Source: Piper betle (lineage: Eukaryota; Streptophyta; Magnoliopsida; Piperales; Piperaceae). From it: a stretch of DNA of 64,000 nt. A program made the translations under genes and the position numbers. Shown one piece after another: positions 11,170-23,127 of the stretch; positions within the stretch are counted from its first letter, which is position 1; the number at the start of each line of letters is the position of its first letter. The stretch lies in contig JAURVB010005953.1 in assembly GCA_033002965.1 (NCBI GenBank), positions 109,005 to 173,004 on the forward strand. The letters are read 5' to 3'. The notes below the pieces were generated by a model. That model saw only the letters and a list, made by a program, of their open reading frames with translations, searched no databases and was not told the DNA's origin.

Positions 11170-13399
11170 TTCAATCAATAAATGATGCTTGCCCGAATCA
11201 TTTGATTCTGCCCATCACTAACATTCCAGGTCTTGTCGTCTTCATCTCTCCCCTGCATGGAACCATATATTTGCAACAGTTTGATAATGGGTAATGGCTA
11301 TTTTTGCAAGTTATGCATTTGTATGCTTGTAAATGCAATCGTCAACTTAGAAACAACCAAGGTTTTATAGTTATGTATATTATTATTATGACTAATAATG
11401 CACGTCAAGTTTCTAATGTTGTGGAAGGCATTTCAGTTCTACTACACGCCATCCAAGCTTTTGGTTCACCTTCCCAACACCCAAACTGTTGCATGACAAC
11501 TTGGACATGTGGCAAAATTGGCCAACGGGCAATTGAAATTATTACCTTAATATAATTTTATCATTTTGTTCTCACATGAATATTCGTGTTGAAAAAAAGA
11601 CGAGATTCCTCGTAAAAAATTTGGTCTGATTAATCAAATTAAAAGTATTTTTATTTGCGGATGACACTCACCTTTAGTTATTTAAATAAAAAAATTCGTT
11701 TTTTATTTTTTCTTTATTGGTTTTATGGGAGACAAAGCTACTTTTCCCAGTCAAAAATTGCAGAAATTATTGTTCTCTTTGTCTCCGTGATTGAAGCGAC
11801 TAATAATATGGAGCTCCTCCAAATGTAATGAATGAACATATATTGTCCCTTCCAAGTTCCCTTCTATCATGCTTCTACAAATATCTGTCTATCTGTTATC
11901 TGTTACACTATGTTCAATCAGACCAATGTTTGATAGGAGTTCAGTTCTACTAGTACTGGGATTAATAGTTCTAGTGTTCATATTTTTTGTGTCATAATAA
12001 GATCTGTTAATATAAAGATGAGGGAGGGTGGGACCCAGTTTTGACATTTTTTCCTAAAAAAGGTGGGACCCACTTTTTAGTTCTTTGCTCCTAAGCAACT
12101 GATAGATTCCCCTCAGCTCTATTGAATTGTTCATTCATCAATAAGACCAATATTTTTATCTTTCAAAACAAAAGAGACCACTATTTTTAGGCACCTTCAA
12201 AGTTTTGATTTTTAATTTTTTTTCTTCCATGAGTATTTCCAACTATCATGGGTAAATTAATAACAAAAAGAATATATATATATACTTACAATAATTTTTT
12301 ATGAATCATGTGGTGAACTTTTCCTCGCCAGTATCAATCCCATGAAAGCTTTAGATCAATGACTGCAAATATGTGTATATTTCTTCTTCAAATAATAATA
12401 ATAATAACTAAGAAAGCAAATTGAAGATATGTAACCAATGTTTGTTGGGAGGAGGGAACAATTTCAGAGGAGAGCACTTCTCATCACATTAGCAGTAGCA
12501 GATTGCAACAAGAAACTAAACTCACAGATGAGACCTTCATTGCAGAAGAATATTTGAGAAACCCATCATCATTTTGTTCCTAACTAAGCCAGTGGTATAT
12601 GTATCAGAGCCTAAAATGCAACTTCTCTGCAACAAGAACTGATACAACCAAAACAAAAACATTAATTCATAGAGAAGGAAAGCTATGTATCACATGGGAA
12701 AAAGAAGAACATGAGGAAGATAGTGCAAGAAACTACTGCAACATGATGATACATGAAGTTGAATATATTGACCTTCCATTGATCTGCACACTTCAGTGCA
12801 CGAGGTTGATGATCAGATGAGGAGAAGAAGAAAAAACAACAACAAAAGGAAAGAAGAGAGGAAGAGCCAAGGCTTTGAACAACCAAAGTTGGAGAAGAGG
12901 AGAAAGCTTGTCATTCATGATGAAAAAGTAAAATACAGTTTCTACCTCCAATCACGAAATTACCCATCAAATTTTAATTCATTCTAAAAGTTTATATTAT
13001 GATCGTAATATGGGGACGGCGTTGTAACACTTGCCTGATTAGCGTAAATTGCTTAAGTTAAAAAATTAATTTAATTATTATAATTATTTTCTTAAATATC
13101 ACTAATTTAAATGATTTACATCAATCAAATATTGAAGAGGGTTTACTTCAACACTTAGCAAATCCCTGGCCTATTATATGTGGCAAATTATGTATCTAAT
13201 CAGGTATCTGATTTGTTTTTTGTGTAAGTTTATTTACATAATTTTTTCTGTGTAAATTTGAAAATTCCATGTCCTTAATTATAATTGCATTATCTATATG
13301 GTCCTCTTCTATTGTTTCATAGGTGCATTAATACAAAAATAAAAATAAAAATATATTATGGTTTAGTGGGGATTAAATTTTAGATAAAGCTTATATATT
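11170..13399. other. Intergenic, upstream of the SERINC gene
   Basis: AT-rich with short open frames that lack family motifs or plausible splice structure. The SERINC promoter should lie close to 11.2-11.6 kb. A small TAA run is at about 12394-12407. Nothing else is recognised. Confidence 0.5.
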
Positions 13400-13520
13400 C
13401 AAGACAGCCCAGATTAAAGTTTAATTTAATTATTTTTTGAAATTAATAGAACTAAACTGTCCTCGTAATTGGATGGCCCATGTTAAAGTTTAGGGCAAGA
13501 AATTTTTATAAGAGTTAATT
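13400..13520. repeat. Fragment of a foldback-element terminal arm
   Basis: The order GACAGCCCAGATT, then an A/T spacer, then CTGTCCTCGTAATTGGATGG and GGGCAAGAAATTTTT follows the right arm of the element at 1763-2748 (its 2620-2720 part). The GC-rich core and the other arm are absent, so this looks like a truncated or internally deleted copy. Confidence 0.6.
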
Positions 13521-15279
13521 TATTACTTTTAACATAAAACAAAAGAGAGGAACTCTATATATTTGAGTGGTGTTCTTTCCATCTCTAATTAGTAATTAAC
13601 AAGTATAGATTGGGTGATAAGATTAAGGCCTTTGTTGAGAATGGGAACATTCCATTGTTCCTTGCGTGTAGAGGATGAATGATAACCCCAAACAAAGCTC
13701 ATAGCATTGATTTAATCAACTTGTTTTAACATTTTGCAATCTTTCTCCCCTGTCTTTATATCATATCAATGTAGCACTTTTGCATTGCACTACACACTTA
13801 GCATCAATCATGTGCTCCCCCTTTGCCTTTTATTAGCCTCTTTCTTTGGTGCAAAAATCAATAATCAAGTCATAAAATGTAGGAAACATATCATACTCAC
13901 AAATTTTTTTCTGAAGAAGTTTACTCTATCTGAATCATTATATTTTCAATGCCATTTGTAATGGTATTAAGTAAATGGTAAAAAGTAAATGGTATCGGAG
14001 ATGGCGAAGACTCTAATTTCTGTAAAATTTAATTTGAGTCTTTGGATTACGAAGAATTGTTGGATGATGTGGGTAATTTTATTCAAGTCGAAAAATAAAT
14101 ATAAACATGTGATCTAAATAAATGACTCGATTTAAATGTTAGTAGTGTTTTTATGTTAGCGTCTGTCGAGTAAACTCTTAGAAATTAAATTACTAAGAAT
14201 GAGAGCTTAATTGAAGGCAAATAATTAAAGATGGACATTTATGTTTAATTAGGTTGGATTAGCAAAATAATGCAGTGACTCCTTGAATATTAGTTTTTTA
14301 TAAAAAAGAAACAAAAAACAAAAACAAGTAATGTTGCTCTGAGTCCTTTTTTGACCAGGAAGTAGAGCAAGCCAAATTGATTTGGTGGATTATTTAATGA
14401 TGATTTATTTGATAATGATAATTATATAATAAATTTGATTGATAGAGAAAAGATAAAAATTTGCATGCAAACTAAGCTAATAATGGAATTAAGTTGCCAA
14501 AAAAATTGCCATAATCATGAATTAATGGGTTCAATATGGTTTTAACTATTAAGACTATGTTATATTATTATATTAGTACAAATTTTAGAATTTGTTTAAC
14601 TGTGACTTGTTTTTTTAGGAAGTAATCATGAAAGAAAACATTCTATTATTTCTAATCTAAACTTTTGTTCTATTCTCTAGGAAGCTCAAATTTATCAGTC
14701 AATTTTCCTATAAATTAGTAAGTGGTTAGCTCATTCTTTACTAATACTATATTTGAATTTCAATCTGTTAGCCGGTCATGTTGGTAATTAATTGGATTAC
14801 CCAGCAGCCATTTTTCATAATCTTCAACAATCATAATTCATAATATTTTCTACAATATTCTTTACCTCTGAAAATAAAATAAAAAAAAATTGAAATGCCC
14901 CTACTTTTTCTTAAAAAACCAAAAAAATGGCAACAAACTAATAGCAACAAAACCATACACAAATCAACAAACAGATGAAAAGTTGTGGGTAAATTTGATT
15001 TGAGTGCAGATTTTATGGGTAAATGTTGGGTCCAATACTTGAGGTCAAGCAAGTTGTGAAGCTTGATTAAAGGTTACCAAACAACATATTGCAAGGTCAT
15101 CAAACTCAAAACAAAAGAGGGCAGCAGTACTCGTACAACAATTTTACATTTACAGATTACATTGATGGCCTGATAAACAAGAAAAGCACACTATTTGGTA
15201 AGAGTAATTTCATCAAAAATAAATAAATGCAACCAGCCCCGTCTGCACTACTGCTAGAAACACAACTACACTAATGGAA
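13521..15279. other. Intergenic
   Basis: AT-rich with no gene recognised. The last few hundred bases should contain the 3' untranslated region of the SPOC/TFIIS gene. Confidence 0.5.
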
Positions 15280-18200
15280 TCAGGGCCTCCAATCCATTCC
15301 ATTATGGCCGGGCGTTCTGTGATATTGCTGACCCATCTGTGGTGCCCCAGTAGCTCCGGCACCGGGAGAAAATACACCAGATGCCGGAAGAGTAGACCAT
15401 TTTGCACGCTGCCATGGCGGGAGTAATGCCTGGTCGGGCGCTTGGGTTGCTTGTGAATAGTAAGGCATACGTAAAGGCGGTTGCAAGTCAACCAGTTGAG
15501 GCTGGTGTGGTACAACCATAGGTGTTTGTAAAGAGTGTTGCTGGTAAGGGTGCCCAGCAGTAGGAATTGGCAACGCAGCCGGATGGGGGTGAGATCGAGG
15601 ACGAACTTCACGACCAGGTTGCCAGTCAGGAATGTCATCATCGTCATTCCATGGCTGGATTTCAATTCTGGCGCCCCGGTCACGGGGATCCCAAGTCATG
15701 GGGCTAGAGGCTGGTGTATTTTGTCCATATTTATGTATGAGATCTCTTACAAGCTCAACTGGTCGATCTGCTCGACCAACCCTCCCACCACCAGAAGCTA
15801 TCGACTGCCTATAAGAGTGTTCTGAGGTTTTGCCAAATTGAAATTCAGGAAGGTCATCGTCATCCCGGCCTCTCCTGCCAGCTCCAGGACCAAACCCTGG
15901 TGGCACATCATCATCATCATCATCAGACATAGCATCTGGGTTCGCAACAATGGCAGGAGGTGGACCCTGAGATTGTCCCACACGGGGGCTTTTTTCTTGT
16001 TTCTTAATGGATGAAGAGTAATGTTTTCTTGAGTTTTGCCTGTGGTACGACGGCCTTGGAGATGTGGTTGAAAACATGGCTCTGCGCCATACTACAATTC
16101 CTATGAGGCCGCTGTCTAAATTCTTAACCGCGTCTGCATTGTCTTCAGGCAACAGCCCAGAGAGCATTTCTGTTGTGCTGCTGTCAGATGAACATACATA
16201 CAGCTCTACCCCAGGAGCTGGCTCAGCAAACCCAATTCTCATATCAGCTACATACGATTCGACAGCCTGAAGCTAAAAAATTTTTTATATCAATGCTAAA
16301 AATTGAGAATTTGACTATTTAACCTAATGAATATATATCAAAAAATTTACCTTAGACTGTCCACTCTTTGGGGATCCTTCCTCCCAGCAAAAATGAACCA
16401 CCTGCCATTTTAGAAGGTTAAATGTTTACTACATTAAGTCCATCCACAAAATTGAATAGATTTAACAGTATATAAGGATTAAGTTGGCGATTAAAAAGAT
16501 ACAGCAAGCATGATAGAATATAACAGAATGAAAGAAAAGGGAGAATATTCTATCAAATACCATTATTGCACGACTTCGAGATTGAGGCAGTTCTTGGAGG
16601 AATTTCCTAAAAGCATCTAGTCTAACTCTTCCTTTAATTTCAAGCATACTTGGCCATTCTATAGTCAATGTCTTCTCGCCACTGTACAGAAAAGTTCACA
16701 TTAACGATAGCTGTTATTATTATATGTAAAAACATAAATTTCAACATATTTATTTCATTTCATCTTGAACAGTAATACACCTCACTTGGAGTGACCACAC
16801 ATTTCAATAAATCAGGAACACAGCTTCATTCTAACATACTATCGCATTCGCAAATAATTATAATGATCTTTCAATTTGCACACAAAGGAACATACACAAA
16901 ACCAAAGCACCCACTGTCAGTGAAAGATTGTGTTGTCTATTTCAATCTGCCTCTCGTGTTCCCTAAAAAAAACAAGAGCTAAAAAGGGACAAATCAATAA
17001 AATCTGACCTTTTAAAGAAGCCAGTAACTGTAATCACAGAAGAAATAGTTAGCTGAAGTATTCCATTCCATATCTTATCACCCTTATTCTCATCAACAAA
17101 CAACGTCAATTCATTCTTGTTATCATCAGATTTAATATCACTTCCAGTTTTTTCACCCTTTCTCTCTACTTCAGCCTTTTCTTCTTTGGGTAATAAATCC
17201 ATAGATTCTCTCAAATCTGAACTTGTGAGATCCTTCACCGGCTCTGTCCTTTTTAAAATATCATCTTCCGAAGTCATATCCTCAGCACCAGTATTAGGTG
17301 GGTTATCAGAAGGCAGACTGCCGTTACTCGATTCCATAAATTCATCCAAAGAAACAATGGGGGGAAGTAACTCTGTATCCTTTAATTCATCATTAACCAC
17401 AAGACCTTTCCCTGAGTCTAAGCTAGTAAGAGAATCAGTTACAAGTTTGTCTGTTTCAGAACTGGCTTTCTCGCTAGTCTTGGTTTCCACCTTCTCTTTT
17501 GTTTCATCCTCAGTCACTGGAGTTCGATTTGGCAACTTAATGAGCGAGCTTTCTCCAATAGCCACCTCCACAGAAGTCCCATCATCCTGTTCAAACTCAA
17601 CCTGAAATTCGCCTTTGTGAGTTTTTTCACTACACGCCTTAAATCAATGTCAGAATCTGGCAGGACAACCATCTGTGCAAGCTCCTCCGCCTTAGCAATC
17701 CTCCATTGAGAAAGCTCTTTTGAAGCAAGTTCCTCCGCAGTCATAGCACATAACTTTTCTGGGGGGATTTCACCAGCCATTACACGTTCTCGGAGTTCAG
17801 GGTTATTACGGTCTTTCAAATTAAATAAAAGTGATCGCCCCTTCTCTTTATACTTCTTATTAACACCCCCAAACAATTTGAACAATTCCTCTTCTATTTT
17901 TGCAGCCAAAGTTTGTGTGGTCATATCATTTGGAAAAGCTGGATCTTCTTCCAAGAGTTTGGGTTTTTTGCATCACGCATGTCATTCATGTCAAAGTCAT
18001 CGAGATCTATATCAGATGCCCAATAAAGTCCATTACCTTGTAAAAGGTCATCTTTCAGAATAAACGAAGTTTCTTCTTCTGGAAAAACATCCCTTGGATT
18101 AAACTCTTGATCACAGGACCACATTTTAGCAAACTCAAGCTTGTCTTCATCAATATAATTTCTAACTAAAGATCCATCATTAACACTCAGACTAGGATCA

Positions 18201-18832
18201 GTACTGCCGGAAGCAGAAGTTTGGTCGGTAGCTTCAGCTAGGGAATTAGTGCAATTCGCATCTACTTCCAGAGAATTAGTGCAATCCGCACCTACTGCAG
18301 TGGTTTGAGCTGATTTAAGCTCCGCAGACAGCGATAAGGCAACAATAGTACCTTCTTGATGTGGAGGAACCGCAGTTTCCACCTGGCATTCTGGCAACTT
18401 CGGAGGGGACTGCTTGCGAGCACTTGCATCTTCACTTACTTGCAAACTTTGGCTCTCATCCTTTTGAGCAGTTTTTGCCTGATCAACCAGAGCTAATGCT
18501 TCTGATAAAGACTCCCGTAATTTTGATCTCACACTCTCAAATGATTCTTGGGACTTAGGAGGTGGTCGCAGGTGAGTCTTAGAAGATGCTTGAGGCTTGG
18601 TAGCAGGTTGAGGTTTAGAACGAGGCTGCATCACAGGCTTTGATAATGATTGCACTCGGGGCTTCGTAGGCAGCTGCATATGAGGCTTTGTAGGCAGATG
18701 TACCTTGGTACTAGTAGACGGTTGCATCTGAAGAGGCCGCTTGTTTGTCACGGGTAACTGTTGTAGACTAAAACTACTCGCCATGGCAAAATTGTCTGGT
18801 GCACGTACGAAGTCCATTTTGTCTGAGTACAT
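15280..18832 (-). CDS. TFIIS-central/SPOC domain nuclear protein (BYE1/PHF3-like, plant)
   Basis: Four coding exons (18832-17009, 16681-16561, 16401-16351, 16272-15280) give about 996 residues. Order: Lys/Pro-rich N-terminus; TFIIS central domain at about residues 295-400 (LAAKIEEELFKLFGG, NPELRERVMAGEIPPEKLC, ASKELSQWRIAKAEELAQM); an acidic linker; a SPOC domain at about 580-735 (GILQLTISSVITVTGFFK to GLIGIVVWRRAM); then Asp-rich DDDDDDVPPGFGPG and a Pro/Gln-rich tail. TFIIS-M plus SPOC occurs in proteins that bind elongating RNA polymerase II (yeast Bye1, animal PHF3/DIDO); plant members lack much functional detail. Two frame breaks lie in exon 1, at T17964-17969 and T17622-17627, each one base short (the next frame resumes with EEDPAFPND and THKGEFQVEFEQDDG). 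The start may instead be ATG 18886; 18832 is preferred because a TTTCAG acceptor at 18878-18883 falls between them. Confidence 0.9.
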
Positions 18833-21150
18833 ACAAGCCAAACTGCTGTCGAAATCTTCAGAGACAACTTTCTGAAGCTGAAACATGTCCAATGAAACAA
18901 GCTTAGAATTTTCCTAAAAAGTGTATGACACCAAAGAATAAGATTCTAAAGATCTCACAAACATTATCACAACCACCTTAGTAGTAGTACTCAATAACAA
19001 GATAAAGAAATCAAACAAGTAGCATCATCAGTATTGAATGGGTACTGGATCATATCAAACAAGTAGCACCATCAACAAACAAGCAAACCAAGGAAAACAA
19101 ACAATTTTGAATGACACAAGCAGGGATACAGAGATGAGATCATACAACTGAAACGATTCAGAGATGAGATCATACAGTCAAAATATAAGTTTTCGAAATT
19201 ACAAACAGCAAAGATGCAACTACTCATTATAGTCGGTTTCCTATTACATCCATTCTCATCCAGTTGTTAAGACTTCTGTGACACTACTCATCAACAACTA
19301 ACAGGATTAAAGCCAAACACGTAACACATATTCAAACATGTACCCTGATTTCAGAACATAAAGCTCACGCATTAAGCAAGATGAAAATTATACAATTTAA
19401 GTTAATCAGATAAGATAAGTCAATCAAATAAGATAAGCCAAACGATTCAAGATCAACAAAAAAACAAACTACCCCCAAAAAGAAAACAAAGTGGGAGATG
19501 ACCAAATCTCGTAGAAAAGAGTACACATGCCACGGCAACGTAGCAACACCGTCACAAAGATTCAAATCAGCTAGACGCGTCCACAACAGAAGACTTGTAT
19601 GCTGGAAAGCTTTTTTGCAGAAAACGTTTGATACAACCATCGCTTCCTTTTCTTAAAAATTGTCAACGGAAAATTTTACAAATAAGATATATCTGGTAAG
19701 AAGATTCACTTCGCGGAGTTCACCGTTTAATTTAAAAATACGATATCCATCGTCAAAAATAAGATACCGGCCCTGTTATAGATTTAGCTTGAACACAAGT
19801 TTGAAGGTGGACCAGCCGAAATGGGAATTTTACTACCTATTTGCCATTTATCCTCTGCTCCCGAAAAAAACGAGAGCAGGTGGCGAAGCCCGATATATAA
19901 ATACACTGAGAGAGCTAACGTATAATACACAACTTTAACATTACAAAGTTATTTGAAGGTGGGCTTTTCATCCCCTGTGCTAGCCTCGGTAACATTTCAC
20001 ACTTTGACATACAATCGATAAGAAAAAATTGGCTGTCACCATTGAAGAGTAAAACCAACACTTTGTGTATGTGGATTCAGATGGTGCTTTATCGATGGTA
20101 ACGACCCTGTGTAAAGAAACCATCCTGAATTTTTGATATGCAAAGATCCCGACTCCTTCCCTCAGCAAATATGGTGTGAGTTACCCAGCAAGGTTATCAC
20201 TATTGGGTAATGGATGAACAAACCGCAATTAATTCCCAGGTCATGATTACCAACAATTTACCTCCCGAAACAAGTTATCAAGCAAAAATGATCCAACACA
20301 AGAACAGACCATGTACAATCCCGTTTTTTCATTCTCCAAATTAGGAACCGAATAAAGACTACCGCATTGCCCACTCTTTACCAGCCAGTTTATTCCATTC
20401 ACAACACCAGATTCAACATCATCAATTACTACTACTACTACTACTACTACTACTACACAATGAGCGGAGAGGCCGAGCACTTGCAATCAGCTCCCACCCA
20501 CTCGGAAACAACTCCCACACATGGGTGGATGATGCATGCGTAGCCCCCGAGCTGTAACAACATGGGAACTTCGCTCCTCACTGCAAATGCCAACACAATC
20601 AATCCCAACCAGGATATTTGCAACCAAGCTCAAAAAACCCACCACCATCATTCCACCAAATCCAAAGCAAGAACTTCTCGCAAAAAATCAACATCATCCC
20701 ATCAATCCAAAGCAAATTTTGTACCAAAATCAGCATCCCAACGCACACAACACCATCCAACCAATCCCGAAATGCCGAGAAAAAATCCAATCTTTCCGCG
20801 CTTCAACCACCAATCACCGTTCCAAACCCCGAAATAGCCCCAAAGGCAGCATTTTTCGGACCGAAAAACGCAGAAAAACCCAGATTCCCCAGCTGCTTCA
20901 AACCAATAAAACATACAATCGAAACGACGACCAAAAACCCTAATTCAACTAAAAAAATCAGCCAAATTTTGAGAAAAAAAACTGCTCACCGACACTGCTC
21001 GATCCGATCAACAACATGTAACCGCCGAATCGAAACCCTAAATCGGCGAAATCGATCGGAGATTTCGATCCTGCTTCGACCGCCGACGACGGCGAAGAAC
21101 AGCTCCCAATTTGTTGATTTGGGGATAAATTTTTTTAAAAAAAGATGGCA
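18833..21150 (-). promoter_or_regulatory. 5' leader exon and leader intron of the SPOC/TFIIS gene
   Basis: On the minus strand, about 21150-20990 reads as a typical plant leader (CGATTTAGGGTTTCGATTCG) and ends in a good donor, GTGAGC, at 20989. The nearest strong acceptor, TTTCAG, is at 18883-18878, just before the first coding exon. A 2.1-kb leader intron would result; further leader exons inside it are possible. The Pro/Asn-rich plus-strand open frames at 20536-21157 lie over this leader and intron and have no family features. Confidence 0.5.
20426..20457. repeat. (TAC)n microsatellite
   Basis: Ten or so TAC/CTA units inside the predicted leader intron. Confidence 0.9.
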
Positions 21151-21159
21151 TTTTTGAAG

Positions 21160-23127
21160 ACCTAATTCGCAACCGACTCTGTCGAGTCCAGAACCGTCCG
21201 ATTTATGTTGATCGGACGGTGGATATTTGTCGGTGGAGTCGAAATGGTGGGCCGTCGGATTGATGCCAAGCCCACTATCGATTTAAGCTTATTAATGCGG
21301 TGCTTTCCTCGCAGTCAAGTCCAGAACAGTTTAAATTCGGCTGGTTTTATTTCGAGTTTAAGTTAAATTAAAAAATACTTAAATTAATTTTAGTTCATGT
21401 TAACTTTATTCATATTTATTGATATTTTTTTCATATAATTTATACTAAAATTTAATTTATAATTAACATATCTCAAATTTGATATAATTATGGGTAAAAC
21501 ATAATTTAATCATCATAAATTTATTTAAAATTGATATCTTATAATGATATTTTATAATTTAATTATATTTATATCAAAAATTTTATTCCTTATAAAGTAT
21601 CAAGTTTCGAGTCGGGCCAAATTATAAAGGTGCATGCCCGGGCACACCTTCAGGCATAAGCCTGACTCGTTTAATTTTGACTTAAGCCTCAAATTGATTA
21701 TCAAACCAAATCGAGATTAATCGAGCTTTGAACAACCTTAGTACTACCAAAAGTATACCACATCATACGTCCATGTTTTCCACGGGAAAATTGATTTTTT
21801 TCTAAAAGAAATATCCTATTCAATTTTTACATGTATTTTATAATATTCACATGCAATATATATGCTCTTGTTTATTATCCATCTTTTTGTGTCTGCCAAA
21901 TTCACCTCATATAACTTATATGAGGTATAGATAGAAATTAAACCTTTCAACAGGACCCATATAATAAAGCTTATATTTATGAAAAGTAAAGTGCATAAGT
22001 AGGAAGTTAATAAATTTTTAATTTTTTTACCATCAATATAGCCTACTTTTAAATTTTTAAACAATGTACTTAGTTTAAAGATGTTTTAAGATTAATTTAT
22101 ATTATAATTACTTTACTTTGTTAATTATGATGAAAATATTAGAAGCATTAACTTGAATTAAAATTTTATAAATATTTTATTATTTATTTATCTATATAGA
22201 TTTTCAGCAGTGAGATTTATTAAATTATTCTAAATAAAAAATACAATTCATATAAGCTATACAAGTTGTAGCTCATGTATATGAATTTCTTCTTAAAAAC
22301 GGGCTTATTTGAAATGCTATACTTTTCCAGCTGGGTATATATTTCAATATATATATATATATATATATATAATAAGAAATGCAATTTTATGATGAGAAAA
22401 TACATTAAAAAGGGTCTGGCTAATTGGTGGTCTGATTAGTTGATGGTTGGCTAAATTACTCCTCTCCTTATCATTATTAACGGTTGAAATCAAATGGTCA
22501 ATAATAGACGAGTTGTGAATAAAAGACTCGACATGAAACAATGAGGGTTTGATTTATACACCGCTCTCATCTGCCACTATATCTTAATACCTTCAAATAA
22601 TGCTAACTTAATTATCCGTCCTACTAATTCAATTTATTAAACACTAAGAGCAACAAATCTATATTTTGTATGTAAATTATTAACAAATCCATATTTACGG
22701 CAGGAATTTTGTACCAGCTTTGGTCTACACACTACAAGAAAACAGGGTCCCATGGCCAACCCCTAACATCATGAAGTACACGTTTTTATCACATTCTTGC
22801 GACGCACTTTTGCATCGGGCACGGCACTCAATAGCGACAAGCGCCTATCTATCAGAGATGTGAATCCGACGCTAAATTTGCAGCAGGAAGACTGTCAGCT
22901 CTAATCCCCTACTCTGAACGTGCCATCTCCTTAAGAGAAGTTCCAATCGAAGTTAAAACATGAATCAAGTGCCAAGATTTTTGATAGTGAGATAGCTAAA
23001 AGAACTTAGCATTTGAAAATTCCAACTCTCCACATCAAAGAAGAGAACTTATTCAACAAACTTCAAACTACTAAACAGCCAATACAGTCTTTTCTAAAAG
23101 CTGCTTTGATCATCATAATACTCAAAA
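21160..23127. other. Intergenic, with a perfect inverted repeat near its left edge
   Basis: ACCGTCCGAT at 21193-21202 and ATCGGACGGT at 21211-21220 form a perfect 10-bp inverted repeat with an 8-base loop, just upstream of the SPOC gene leader. The rest is AT-rich, with an (AT)n run at 22347-22370, and no gene is supported. The right end should contain the RNase-like 3' untranslated region. Confidence 0.6.

Noticed and set aside
20536..21157. Pro/Asn-rich plus-strand frames of 91-179 codons
   Set aside because: They overlap the minus-strand leader exon and leader intron of the SPOC gene and show no domain or codon signal.
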